From Bradyrhizobium diazoefficiens (GTDB lineage: Bacteria; Pseudomonadota; Alphaproteobacteria; Rhizobiales; Xanthobacteraceae): a stretch of DNA of 64,000 nt. Positions 41,064-48,824 of the stretch are shown piece after piece. The stretch covers positions 4,182,501 to 4,246,500 of the forward strand of contig NZ_CP067102.1 of assembly GCF_016616885.1 (NCBI RefSeq), read 5' to 3'. The position numbers were made by a program, and so were the translations under genes. The stretch's first letter is position 1. Each line of letters begins with the position of its first letter. The notes under the pieces were generated by a model. That model did no database searches. It saw only the letters and a list, made by a program, of their open reading frames with translations, and had not been told where the DNA came from.

Positions 41064-42305
41064 ATGCATGATAACGACAACCTGACCATCGAGCGCCCGA
41101 CCTTCGTCACCCATCTCGAATGCGCGATGGAGGGCGATCATTACGCGGCTGATGAGATCCACAACCTCTCCAAGGCCGGCAAGCCGCTGCTGGTGCGTTA
41201 CGACCTCGCCGACGTGAAGAAGGCGCTGACCAAGGATGCACTCGCTCAGCGCCCCGCGGACATGTGGCGCTACCGCGAGCTGCTGCCGGTGCGTAAATGC
41301 AAGGATATCGTCTCGCTCGGCGAGGTGACGACGCCGCTGATCCGGCTGCCCAAGCTCGGCAAGAAGCTCGGCGGCGGCGAGATCATCGTGAAGGACGAGG
41401 GACGTCTTCCGACCGGCTCGTTCAAGGCGCGTGGCCTGGTGATGGCGGTGTCGATGGGCAAGGCGCTCGGCATCAAGCACATGGCGATGCCGACCAACGG
41501 CAATGCCGGTGCGGCGCTTGCGGCCTACGCGACGTCCTGTGGCATCAAGACCACGATTTTCTGTCCGGCCGATACGCCGGAGGTGAATGTCAGCGAGATC
41601 GAGCTGCAGGGCGCGACCGTCTACCGCGTCAACGGCTATATCGACGATTGCGGCAAGATCGTCGGCGAGGGCAAGGCCAAGGTCGGCTGGTTCGACACCT
41701 CGACGCTGAAGGAGCCGTACCGCATCGAAGGCAAGAAGACGATGGGCCTCGAGCTCGCCGAGCAGCTCGGCTGGGACGTGCCCGACGTGATCTTCTATCC
41801 GACCGGCGGCGGCACCGGCCTGATCGGCATGTGGAAGGCCTTTGACGAACTGGAGAAGATCGGGTTCATCGGCTCGAAGCGCCCGCGCATGGTCGCAGTG
41901 CAGGCCTCGGGCTGCGCGCCAATGGTGCGGGCCTATGACGCCGGCACCGAGCATGCCACGCGCTGGGAGGACGCCCACACCATCGCTTCCGGCATCCGCG
42001 TGCCGCAGGCGATCGGCGACTTCCTGATTTTGCGCGCGGTGCGCCAGAGCAAGGGTTTTGCCATCGCGGTCGACGACGACAAGATCTCGGCGGCGCTGAA
42101 CGAGGTCGCACGCGAGGAGGGGCTGTTGCTGTGCCCGGAGGGCGCCGCGACCTACGCCGCCTACAAGGCAAGCCTCGCCGACGGCCGCGTCAGCAAGACC
42201 GACCGCGTCATGCTGTTCAACTGCGCGACCGGCCTGAAGTACCCGCTGCCGCCGGTCACCCGCACGCTCGATCGCCATAAGCCGATTGACTACACGCAGT
42301 TCTAG
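41064..42305 (+). CDS. thrC: Threonine synthase (PLP-dependent)
   Basis: A 413-residue fold-type II PLP enzyme converting O-phosphohomoserine to threonine. The PLP-binding Lys lies in LPTGSFKARG, the phosphate-binding region in PTNGNAGAAL and the glycine loop in YPTGGGTGLIGMW. It is of the plant/archaeal length class. The canonical alphaproteobacterial thrC that I know is longer and of another type, so this may be a second threonine synthase or a related lyase. Confidence 0.8.
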   Translation: MHDNDNLTIERPTFVTHLECAMEGDHYAADEIHNLSKAGKPLLVRYDLADVKKALTKDALAQRPADMWRYRELLPVRKCKDIVSLGEVTTPLIRLPKLGKKLGGGEIIVKDEGRLPTGSFKARGLVMAVSMGKALGIKHMAMPTNGNAGAALAAYATSCGIKTTIFCPADTPEVNVSEIELQGATVYRVNGYIDDCGKIVGEGKAKVGWFDTSTLKEPYRIEGKKTMGLELAEQLGWDVPDVIFYPTGGGTGLIGMWKAFDELEKIGFIGSKRPRMVAVQASGCAPMVRAYDAGTEHATRWEDAHTIASGIRVPQAIGDFLILRAVRQSKGFAIAVDDDKISAALNEVAREEGLLLCPEGAATYAAYKASLADGRVSKTDRVMLFNCATGLKYPLPPVTRTLDRHKPIDYTQF

Positions 42306-42335
42306 CGCGTCATTTCGTCTCTTCACGAACGATCC

Positions 42336-42357
42336 CTCTTCCCGTACGCGGGAAGAG
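42336..42357 (+). terminator. Hairpin between thrC and the binding protein
   Basis: ctcttcccg (42336-42344) and cgggaagag (42349-42357) form a perfect 9-bp stem with a 4-base loop, 30 bases after thrC. A run of A rather than T follows, so on this strand it may be a processing hairpin or repeat more than a classical terminator. Confidence 0.4.
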
Positions 42358-42392
42358 ATAAAAACAAAAACTACATCGTTGGGGAGAACACA

Positions 42393-43364
42393 ATGAAGAA
42401 GGCCGCCTGGGCCGGGCTGATCGGCATTCTCGCTCTCACCGGCGTCGCGCGCGCCGACGATTATCCGTCGCATCCCATCACCATCATCGTTCCGTTTGCG
42501 GCGGGTGGCCCGTCGGATGCGATGGCGCGCGTCCTCGCCGAACGGATGCGGGTCTCGCTCGGTCAGCCCCTGGTGATCGAGAATGTCACCGGTGCGGGCG
42601 GCTCGATCGGGGTCGGGCGTGCCGTGCATGCGGCGCCGGATGGTTACACCATCTCCTTCGGCCATCTCGGCACCCACGTCGCCAACGGCGCGGTCTACAA
42701 GCTCAATTACGATCTCGTCGCCGATCTCGAGCCGGTGGTGCTGCTGCCGAGCAATCCGATGATCGTGGTCAGCAAGAACGCGGTACCCGCGACCTCGCTG
42801 AAGGAGCTGCTGGCGTGGCTGAAATCGCGGCCGTCGCCTCCGACCGCCGGCACCGCAGGCGCAGGCTCCGGCAGCCACATTGCCGGCGTCTATTTTGAGA
42901 GCGTCTCGGGCATCAAGCTGCAATTCGTGCCGTATCGCGGCACCGCGCCCGCGCTGAACGATTTGATCGCCGGCCAGATCGACGTCATTGTCGACCAGAC
43001 CTCCAACTCCATCAACCAGGTCCGCGCCGGCACCATCCGCGCCTACGCCATCACCGACGACAAGCGCCTCGCCTCGGCGCCCGACATCCCGACCGCGGAT
43101 GAAGCGGGCCTGAAGGGCTTCCACATGACGCTGTGGTCGGGAATGTGGGTGCCGAAGGGCACGCCGAAAGAGATCGTGACCAAGCTCAACGCGGCTGCCG
43201 TCGAGGCGCTGAACGATCCCGGCGTGAAGAAGCAGCTTGAAAGCCAGGGCCTGGAGATCACGCCGCAGGATCAGCTCACCCCCGAGGCCCTCGGCACCCG
43301 CCAGAAAGCCGAGATCGCGAAGTGGTGGCCGATCATCAAGGCGGCGAACATCAAGGTAGAGTGA
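42393..43364 (+). CDS. Bug-family tripartite tricarboxylate-binding protein
   Basis: A 323-residue periplasmic solute-binding protein with a signal peptide (about 1-22, ending GVARA). The family signatures are YPSHPITIIVPFAAGGPSDAMAR, NVTGAGGSIGVGRA and VPYRGTAPALNDLIAGQID. Such proteins bind carboxylates for TctAB permeases or act as sensors. No TctA or TctB gene is near, so it is an orphan receptor; the partner is unknown. The ligand cannot be predicted. It ends 22 bases from the convergent response regulator. Confidence 0.9.
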   Translation: MKKAAWAGLIGILALTGVARADDYPSHPITIIVPFAAGGPSDAMARVLAERMRVSLGQPLVIENVTGAGGSIGVGRAVHAAPDGYTISFGHLGTHVANGAVYKLNYDLVADLEPVVLLPSNPMIVVSKNAVPATSLKELLAWLKSRPSPPTAGTAGAGSGSHIAGVYFESVSGIKLQFVPYRGTAPALNDLIAGQIDVIVDQTSNSINQVRAGTIRAYAITDDKRLASAPDIPTADEAGLKGFHMTLWSGMWVPKGTPKEIVTKLNAAAVEALNDPGVKKQLESQGLEITPQDQLTPEALGTRQKAEIAKWWPIIKAANIKVE

Positions 43365-43386
43365 GGCGAGGCTCACGTGTGCGGCA

Positions 43387-43863
43387 TCACGCCGGGGCGT
43401 CCCCCCGCCCACTCAGGGCCATCTCAAGGCATCGCATCAGCTCCGAGGTGGCGAACGGCTTGCCAAGGAAGCAGAGTGCACCGGCCCCCAGCGCACGTGC
43501 GCGTACGTTCTCATCCGGAAACGCCGTCATGAATATGAACGGCGTGGCCGAGCCCTGGGTTCGCATCTGCGTTAACAGATCGATCCCGCCCATGACCGGC
43601 ATCTGCACATCCGCAATCACGCAGCTGGCGCCGTTCAGATCGGTCGAGCCCAGGAACGCTTCGGCCGAGGCAAATGTGTGGACGACGTATCCGCGCGACG
43701 CGAGAAGATTGTCGATCGCGGCCCGCACATAGGGATCATCGTCGAGCACAGAAATCAATGAAGGCGCTGAAGGTGCTGACAAGTCCGTCCGCTCCCGAGC
43801 TGCTTGCCGTCGCACCGCGGCCGGGAGCAAAGGTGGGCCCATCAAGCGGGATTTGGAACTCAT
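43387..43863 (-). CDS. Single-domain response regulator
   Basis: 158 residues consisting of a receiver domain (about 35-150) with no output domain. The phospho-acceptor Asp is in CVIADVQMPVMGG and the conserved Lys in CFLGKPFAT. The N-terminal 30 residues are low complexity; a start at 43842 is possible. It lies 2 bases after the FixJ-like gene and probably works as a phosphate relay or sink for the upstream kinase. Confidence 0.9.
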   Translation of the reverse strand: MSSKSRLMGPPLLPAAVRRQAARERTDLSAPSAPSLISVLDDDPYVRAAIDNLLASRGYVVHTFASAEAFLGSTDLNGASCVIADVQMPVMGGIDLLTQMRTQGSATPFIFMTAFPDENVRARALGAGALCFLGKPFATSELMRCLEMALSGRGDAPA

Positions 43864-43865
43864 AC

Positions 43866-44525
43866 TTAGGTTTGTTCGTCCCGCGTGGCGCGCTGAATCG
43901 CGAGCGCCTCGTTCATTTTGACCAGCTCGGCGAGCGACTTGGCACCCATCTTCCGCATGATCTGGCCGCGATAGATCTTGACAGTGATTTCAGCCAACCC
44001 CAGCTCGGCGGCCACGTTCTTGTTCATCTTGCCGGACGCGACCAGCGACAGGACGTCCCGTTCCCGCGGGGTCAGGGATTCGAAGCGGGACCTGACGTTC
44101 GATACCGTTTTCTCGATCTCGCGGCGCTTGCGGTCGCGCTGGATCGCGGCCTGGACTGCGTCCAGCATGTCTTGGTCGCGCACCGGCTTGGTCAGGAAGT
44201 CGACCGCGCCACTCTTCATGGCCCGGACGGTCATGGGAATATCGCCATGGCCGGTGATGAAGATGATGGGCGTGTGGATGTTTGCCTTGGCAAGATCGGC
44301 CTGCAGGTCGAGGCCGCTCAGTCCCGGCAGGCGGATATCGAGCACCAGACAGCTGGGGACCTCAGGCGGCTTGCTTTGCAGGATCTCCGGCGCCGAGCCG
44401 AATGCAGCGACCCTGAGGCCGACCGATTCGAAGAGATTGACAAGCGCCCGGCGCACCGACGGGTCATCGTCGACGACCAGGACGATCGGCTCGTCCGGCG
44501 GGGAGGGCGCGGGGCGCTCCGTCAC
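43866..44525 (-). CDS. FixJ/NarL-type response regulator
   Basis: A 219-residue regulator: receiver domain with Asp63 ([13 protein letters not shown]) and Lys in VDFLTKPV, and a LuxR-type helix-turn-helix ([38 protein letters not shown] is read across 160-197). It overlaps the histidine kinase gene by 4 bases (ATGA), so the two are coupled. It belongs to the FixJ/StyR group, which often controls respiration, aromatic catabolism or symbiosis; the target here is unknown. Confidence 0.93.
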   Translation of the reverse strand: MTERPAPSPPDEPIVLVVDDDPSVRRALVNLFESVGLRVAAFGSAPEILQSKPPEVPSCLVLDIRLPGLSGLDLQADLAKANIHTPIIFITGHGDIPMTVRAMKSGAVDFLTKPVRDQDMLDAVQAAIQRDRKRREIEKTVSNVRSRFESLTPRERDVLSLVASGKMNKNVAAELGLAEITVKIYRGQIMRKMGAKSLAELVKMNEALAIQRATRDEQT

Positions 44526-46786
44526 GACGCGTTCTCCTGATACAAGGGCAGGGCGATCTGAAACGTCGCGCCCCGGCCCTCATTGGACGAGGCCGAAAGT
44601 CGTCCGCCGTGGGCCTCGACGATGGATCGGCAGATCGAGAGCCCCATGCCCAGGCCGCTGGATTTGGTGGTGAAGAACGGTGTGAACATGCGATCAATCG
44701 CATCGGCAGAAATACCGACGCCGCGGTCCGTCACGCTCAGCAGCACCGATCCGTTGTTGTCCGGACCGGAGCAGATCACCAGCTCGCGCGGGCGGTCCGT
44801 AACGCCTTCCATCGCTTCGATCCCATTCATGATCAGGTTGATCAGCACCTGCTGTAACTGGATTCGGTCGCCGAAAACGTTGGGCAGCACTGATCTCAAC
44901 TCCATTCGCACCGATACGGCGTGGGTGGCCATCTCGCGCTGAACGAGCGCGACCGCCTCGCGAATGACCCGGTTGAGGTCGAGCGGGACCATCTCGACGT
45001 CGGTTCTCTTGGCGAGGGCCCGGACGTGACGGATCACCTCGCTGGCACGGTTTCCATCCTCGATGATCCACTCCACCGAGCGGCGTGCCCCTTTCAGATC
45101 GGGGGGACTGCGCTGCAGCCAGCCGATGCACGCGTCGGCGTTGGCCATCACAGCGGCGAGGGGCTGATTGAGCTCGTGAGCAATCGAGGCGGTCAGCTCG
45201 CCGAGCATCGTTACGCGTGTCACATGGGCCAGCTCGATCTGTGCCTTGCGCAGTGCCTCTTCGGCCTGATTGGCCCGGATGGTCGCGGTCACATCGGTGC
45301 AGACGCCACGATAGCCGAGGAAATTGCCGTTGGCGTCGAAGAACGGTTTGCCGCTGGTGCGAACGTAGATCGGCTGTCCGTCCCGCTCCCTGCTCCGGTA
45401 CACAAGGTCGCGAAACGGAGCGTGCGCGTCGAGTGCCGCCCGATGCTGTTGCCACTTCTCCGGTTGCAGCGCCGCATCGGGAGCAATGTCCCAACGTGTG
45501 AGCCCGACCACTCCGGAAGGGGCCATGCCGGCGGTTTCACGATGTTCGGAGACGCGGGTGACGCGATGGTCGGGACCGGTCTCCCAGAACCAGTCGGACG
45601 CCGTTTCGGCGTGGTCGCGGAAGCGTTGCTCGCTTTCGCGGAGTTGTCGTTCCGCCTCCTTCGCCGGAGTGACGTCGCTCACCGAGCCAACGAACTCGAG
45701 GCCACCATTGGCGTCTCGCGTGGCGCGGGCCACCGCACGAACATACTTTACGGCGCCGTCCGGCATCACGAGCCGGTATTCGTGATCGTAATCGCGACCA
45801 TCGCGCATCGCGCGCCCTGTGGTTCGCTGCACCGCGAGCCTGTCGTCCGGATGGATACGCTGGAGCATGAATGGGATCGTCGGCTTCTCAGCCTCGTCGC
45901 ATTGGAAGATGCGATACGTCTCCTTCGACCAGGTAATCTCGCCGGTCGCGGCCTTCCAGCCGAAGCTGCCGGTGTGGCTCAATTCCTGCGCCTGGGCGAG
46001 GTAAGCCTCGCTCTGTCGCAGCGCATTCTCCGCTTCCTTGCGCTCGGTGATGTTCTCGCAGGCGACCAGCACGATCTGCTTGCCATCGCCTTGCGGCATG
46101 GCCTTGGCGTTCTCGCGGACCCACAGAACCGAGCCGTCCTTGCGCACCTTCCGGATTTCCCAGGTGTGAGACTGCCCGACGGTCTCGAGGCAGAGCGCAA
46201 CGCAATGGGCGACGAAGTCGCGGTCTTCCTCGAAGAACACGCCCAGCACCGATTGGCCGATCAGCTCCGCTGCCGTATAGCCCAGTTGCGCGGCGCCGAA
46301 CGTGTTCACGTTCACCACGGTCCCGGCAGGATCAACCATGAAATACATGACCGGGTTGTGCTCGAAGACCTGCTGCCATTGCTTCACAGCCTCGCGCAAA
46401 CCGACATCGCTGGATTCACGGCTCGGCTTGGCGGGGCCAACTCGCCGTTCGCTGCGGGCCTGCTGGATCAACCCCGATCCGATCAGGCATGCGAGGATGA
46501 AGGGAGCGATGACCAGGCGATCCTGCGGATCGGAGATGCGGAAATCAAGGAGCGGCGGCGCCGAGAAATAGGCGAGCGCAGCAACGGCGAGGAGAGTGAG
46601 GAGGCCGGAGGCCAGGAAGCTGTCCGTGAGTGCGAACAGCAGGATCACCACGAGATAGCAGAACGCGGTCGCGGCGAGCCCGATCTGGAGGAAGAAACCG
46701 GCCGTGGTCACCAGCGCCAGCACAGCGCAACCGAAGACGAATTGCGCGGCAAACTTCCATGTCTTTGCAATCTGGCCAGGCTTCAT
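44522..46786 (-). CDS. Multi-PAS sensor histidine kinase (FixL-like core)
   Basis: A 754-residue kinase. About four N-terminal membrane helices (10-105) resemble the DUF4118/KdpD membrane module. Three PAS domains follow (about 130-260, 265-385, 390-515). The FixL-type dimerisation segment is [19 protein letters not shown], with the phospho-His, and the ATPase domain has [17 protein letters not shown] and [10 protein letters not shown]. No haem-binding His is obvious in the PAS domains, so oxygen sensing is not established. It leads a kinase-regulator-receiver operon. Confidence 0.93.
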   Translation of the reverse strand: MKPGQIAKTWKFAAQFVFGCAVLALVTTAGFFLQIGLAATAFCYLVVILLFALTDSFLASGLLTLLAVAALAYFSAPPLLDFRISDPQDRLVIAPFILACLIGSGLIQQARSERRVGPAKPSRESSDVGLREAVKQWQQVFEHNPVMYFMVDPAGTVVNVNTFGAAQLGYTAAELIGQSVLGVFFEEDRDFVAHCVALCLETVGQSHTWEIRKVRKDGSVLWVRENAKAMPQGDGKQIVLVACENITERKEAENALRQSEAYLAQAQELSHTGSFGWKAATGEITWSKETYRIFQCDEAEKPTIPFMLQRIHPDDRLAVQRTTGRAMRDGRDYDHEYRLVMPDGAVKYVRAVARATRDANGGLEFVGSVSDVTPAKEAERQLRESEQRFRDHAETASDWFWETGPDHRVTRVSEHRETAGMAPSGVVGLTRWDIAPDAALQPEKWQQHRAALDAHAPFRDLVYRSRERDGQPIYVRTSGKPFFDANGNFLGYRGVCTDVTATIRANQAEEALRKAQIELAHVTRVTMLGELTASIAHELNQPLAAVMANADACIGWLQRSPPDLKGARRSVEWIIEDGNRASEVIRHVRALAKRTDVEMVPLDLNRVIREAVALVQREMATHAVSVRMELRSVLPNVFGDRIQLQQVLINLIMNGIEAMEGVTDRPRELVICSGPDNNGSVLLSVTDRGVGISADAIDRMFTPFFTTKSSGLGMGLSICRSIVEAHGGRLSASSNEGRGATFQIALPLYQENAS

Positions 46787-47283
46787 CGCAGACGTCCCGG
46801 CTCATCTCTGCGGTGAATGCAAGTAGACCACGTTGCGACAACATCGGCAATTCCCCCTGACCAAAGTCGGATCGATCGCGAGGGCGAGGGGATGACCTGA
46901 CAACGTGCCGCCTTCGAACTTGCGGTTTGCCATGCTGCTCGTCGCCGCGAACTGAGCGCGACTACGCTGCCAGGAATTCGCGGAGACCGTGCAACCGGTG
47001 CGCCGTGCGCCGTCTCGTTGCGAAAATGCCGGTCAGGGGCCCGGGCAACTACGGGACAAACCTAGGTATAGCTCGCCCAACCCTAGTCATGTCGGCCATT
47101 TACCTCCGTACAATTGAGCACGTCGTTGCTGGCGGAATAGCCTCATGACCGATTGGGAAGCGTTGATTGTGCTGCCGCTGGCGGCGATGGCGAAAGAACC
47201 GGGTCTCAAGCGTACGGTTCGAGCGATCTCACCGACAGACGCAGGACGAAAGACCAAGCCGCTGCGTTGCTCGGGATGTCGCC
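46787..47283. other. Noncoding divergent gap of about 500 bases
   Basis: Between the PAS kinase (minus) and the small-protein run (plus). Short frames exist (for example an ATG at 47145 reading MTDWEALIVLPLAAMAKEPG) but composition and overlap do not support them strongly. The only structured signal I see is the CCTAG pair at 47061-47086. It should hold both divergent promoters. Confidence 0.5.
47061..47086. promoter_or_regulatory. Pair of CCTAG half-sites two helical turns apart
   Basis: CCTAG occurs at 47061-47065 and 47082-47086, 21 bases apart. CCTAGG-type boxes bound in pairs are plausible for FixJ/LuxR-family regulators such as the one encoded at 43866-44525, but no partner site is known. 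This is only a candidate. Confidence 0.25.
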
Positions 47284-47541
47284 ATGAGAGTGAAGCTCTG
47301 CGCCCGTTGCCCGTACGTTCCGCAGGATCTGGCGGACCATTACGACGCCTGCGCCTCGCTTCATCTGTGCGCACGCTGCGACGGCGAAACGGCGATTTCC
47401 GCGATCCAGCACGCAAATGAATTCGAAGGAAGAGAACGGACAACGGAACGAGGGAGAGAACGATGTGCGACAAGTCCGAGCAGTCTGAGCGCAGTCCTTC
47501 AGACCGCGGCTGTGCCGTATGTAGCAGGCAGTTTGGCTTGA
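47284..47541 (+). CDS. Small cysteine-rich protein (zinc-ribbon-like)
   Basis: An 85-residue reading frame beginning MRVKLCARCPYVPQDLADHY, with CxxC at the N-terminus and a second CxxC (LHLCARCDGE) about 23 residues later, a spacing expected for a zinc ribbon. Resembles a small hypothetical protein I associate with Bradyrhizobium. After about residue 40 the composition changes and the frame overlaps the next gene by 79 bases, so the C-terminal half may not be native. Function unknown. Confidence 0.5.
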   Translation: MRVKLCARCPYVPQDLADHYDACASLHLCARCDGETAISAIQHANEFEGRERTTERGRERCATSPSSLSAVLQTAAVPYVAGSLA

Positions 47542-47651
47542 TCCGATACTATTCCTGGAGAACCGCGCTCTGTTCCAGGAAGTGCCTGGATCATTTCCGT
47601 GCGCGCAGGGAACGTGACCGCCGCTGGCTGTTTCGAGTTCAGGTGGCGTGA
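47463..47651 (+). CDS. Small zinc-finger-like protein
   Basis: A 62-residue protein with CAVC near residue 17 and CSRKC near residue 37 flanking a short basic segment (RQFGLIRYYSWRTAL), followed by a very basic tail (HFRARRERDRRW). It resembles a treble-clef zinc knuckle and its Cys pattern matches those encoded at 48097 and 48288. It starts 8 bases after a gagagaacg stretch. Function unknown; nucleic-acid or protein binding is possible. Confidence 0.6.
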   Translation: MCDKSEQSERSPSDRGCAVCSRQFGLIRYYSWRTALCSRKCLDHFRARRERDRRWLFRVQVA

Positions 47652-47704
47652 GGACCAGCCGGAGAGGTCGGAGCGTTCAGCAATTCTGATCCAGGAGGCT
47701 GTGT

Positions 47705-48100
47705 GTGAACCCAACGTGCAAGCTCCTCTTATCGGGTGTCCTCGTCCTTTGCCTCACTGCGGCGGTCCGGGCGCAGGAGGTTGGGCAAGGTGCTGCCCAT
47801 CGCCAGCATCCTCCTCAGGATCAGGCTCTGCACGAAAAGTTCTATTCGACCTGGCACATGCCGGATAACCCGGCGCTCAGCTGCTGCAACAGCTCGGACT
47901 GCTATCCGACCGAGATTAGGTACGAGGAAGGCAAGCTCTACGCGCGGCGGAGGGAAGACGGCAAATACATCCTCGTCCCCGCCCGGAAGGTGGAGCGCAA
48001 CAGGGACAACCCCGATGGCCGCAACCATCTTTGCGCGCCGCCGCCTGCGCTTTCCCCGCTGGATAGCGTCTATTGCTTCGCATTGGGAGGTGCCACATGA
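47705..48100 (+). CDS. Secreted hypothetical protein with conserved cysteines
   Basis: 131 residues with a signal peptide (about 1-24, ending AVRAQ) and a mature part containing HEKFYSTWHMPDNPALSCCN and SSDCYPTE, a pattern I recall in small periplasmic proteins of Bradyrhizobium. Cys residues in CCNSSDC and CAPPP suggest disulfides or metal binding. The GTG start at 47705 has a perfect AGGAGG site 6 bases away. Its stop overlaps the next start as ATGA. It is the only exported member of the run. Confidence 0.75.
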   Translation: MNPTCKLLLSGVLVLCLTAAVRAQEVGQGAAHRQHPPQDQALHEKFYSTWHMPDNPALSCCNSSDCYPTEIRYEEGKLYARRREDGKYILVPARKVERNRDNPDGRNHLCAPPPALSPLDSVYCFALGGAT

Positions 48101-48291
48101 GGTTCGCCTTCGTCTTGGTGAACGACAGGACTCCATTCCGGCAAACTTGGTGCTTGCAGTGCTGCGAATGCATCAGCGGCAGCTATCTGCGCGAGATCGG
48201 GACGCATCTCTCCTATTGCGACTATGAATGCTACGCGCTGTTTCGTGCGGCTGTTGCGGAGCAGCAAGAGCGCGCGAGGGTGGCGTCATGA
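48097..48291 (+). CDS. Small cysteine-rich zinc-finger-like protein
   Basis: A 64-residue protein (start MRFAFVLVNDRTPFRQTWCL) with CxxC (CLQCCE) and, after SYLREIGTHLS, a YCDYECY block, giving a C-x2-C ... C-x3-C zinc site. The start overlaps the previous stop by 4 bases, and its stop overlaps the next start by 4 bases. Paralogous to the following protein (shared CxxC, Y-I/L-R, YCD-x-x-CY). Function unknown. Confidence 0.75.
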   Translation: MRFAFVLVNDRTPFRQTWCLQCCECISGSYLREIGTHLSYCDYECYALFRAAVAEQQERARVAS

Positions 48292-48665
48292 AGTTCGTGG
48301 TGGTCAATCACGATCCGCCGTCACGCGAGGCCGCGTGTAGCACATGCTCGCGGCCGCTCCGGTCCGGCTATATCCGGCATGCGCGGGCGCAGCGCCGGTA
48401 CTGTGACCATGATTGCTACCGCCGAAACGAGTTCGCGACGCTGATATTGGATTGGTCGATGCCCGGCCTCGCTGGGACGCAGGCCACCGAGCAAATCGCG
48501 GCCGTCGCCAGCCGCGCCATCGAAGTCCTCGCTGTCTTGGGTGCGGTGTGGTGCTGGAGCTCTACGATGCAGATGTGGACTTTCTCGCGAGCATTGACCG
48601 ACGCATGTTTGGGCGCTCACGATCCGGCGGCTATGGAAGGAGCTGGTAGCGAGCCACACAATTGA
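48288..48665 (+). CDS. Zinc-finger-like protein with an abnormal C-terminus
   Basis: 125 residues. The first 45 (MKFVVVNHDPPSREAACSTC, then SGYIRHARAQRRYCDHDCYR) match the preceding paralogue. From about residue 46 the sequence reads FATLILDWSMPGLAGTQATE, which resembles a response-regulator receiver segment, then a tail that does not look like a natural protein. It seems to be a small zinc-finger gene whose 3' end has been replaced by a fragment of another gene. Coupled to its neighbour by ATGA. Confidence 0.55.
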   Translation: MKFVVVNHDPPSREAACSTCSRPLRSGYIRHARAQRRYCDHDCYRRNEFATLILDWSMPGLAGTQATEQIAAVASRAIEVLAVLGAVWCWSSTMQMWTFSRALTDACLGAHDPAAMEGAGSEPHN

Positions 48666-48735
48666 GCCCGCGTGGAGCCGCAGTCACTCGATCTGAGCGG
48701 CGCCTCGGTCCAGCCCCGGAGGCGTCGACCAGCCA

Positions 48736-48809
48736 GGGTGGGTTAGCAGATGGCGTAACCAACCATGCCCCCTCCACATCGTGGTGGGTTGCGCCTCGCT
48801 AGCCCACCC
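48736..48809. repeat. 74-bp repeat with 12-bp inverted ends
   Basis: gggtgggttagc (48736-48747) and gctagcccaccc (48798-48809) are inverted ends with one mismatch, in the 160-base gap between the small-protein run and the convergent transglycosylase. Repeats containing gggtgggttag are frequent in Bradyrhizobium intergenic regions from memory. It probably terminates transcripts from both sides. Confidence 0.65.
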
Positions 48810-48824
48810 GCAGCTCCAAAGGTG

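Noticed and set aside
40803..43412. An 869-codon open frame on the minus strand across lpd, thrC and the Bug gene
   Set aside because: It lies antisense to three clearly identified genes; high GC content gives long open antisense frames. The translation is low in hydrophobic patterns and resembles no family.
47145..47420. A 91-codon frame MTDWEALIVLPLAAMAKEPG... before the small-protein run
   Set aside because: It overlaps the better supported frame at 47284 and shows no motif; I leave it as possible leader sequence.
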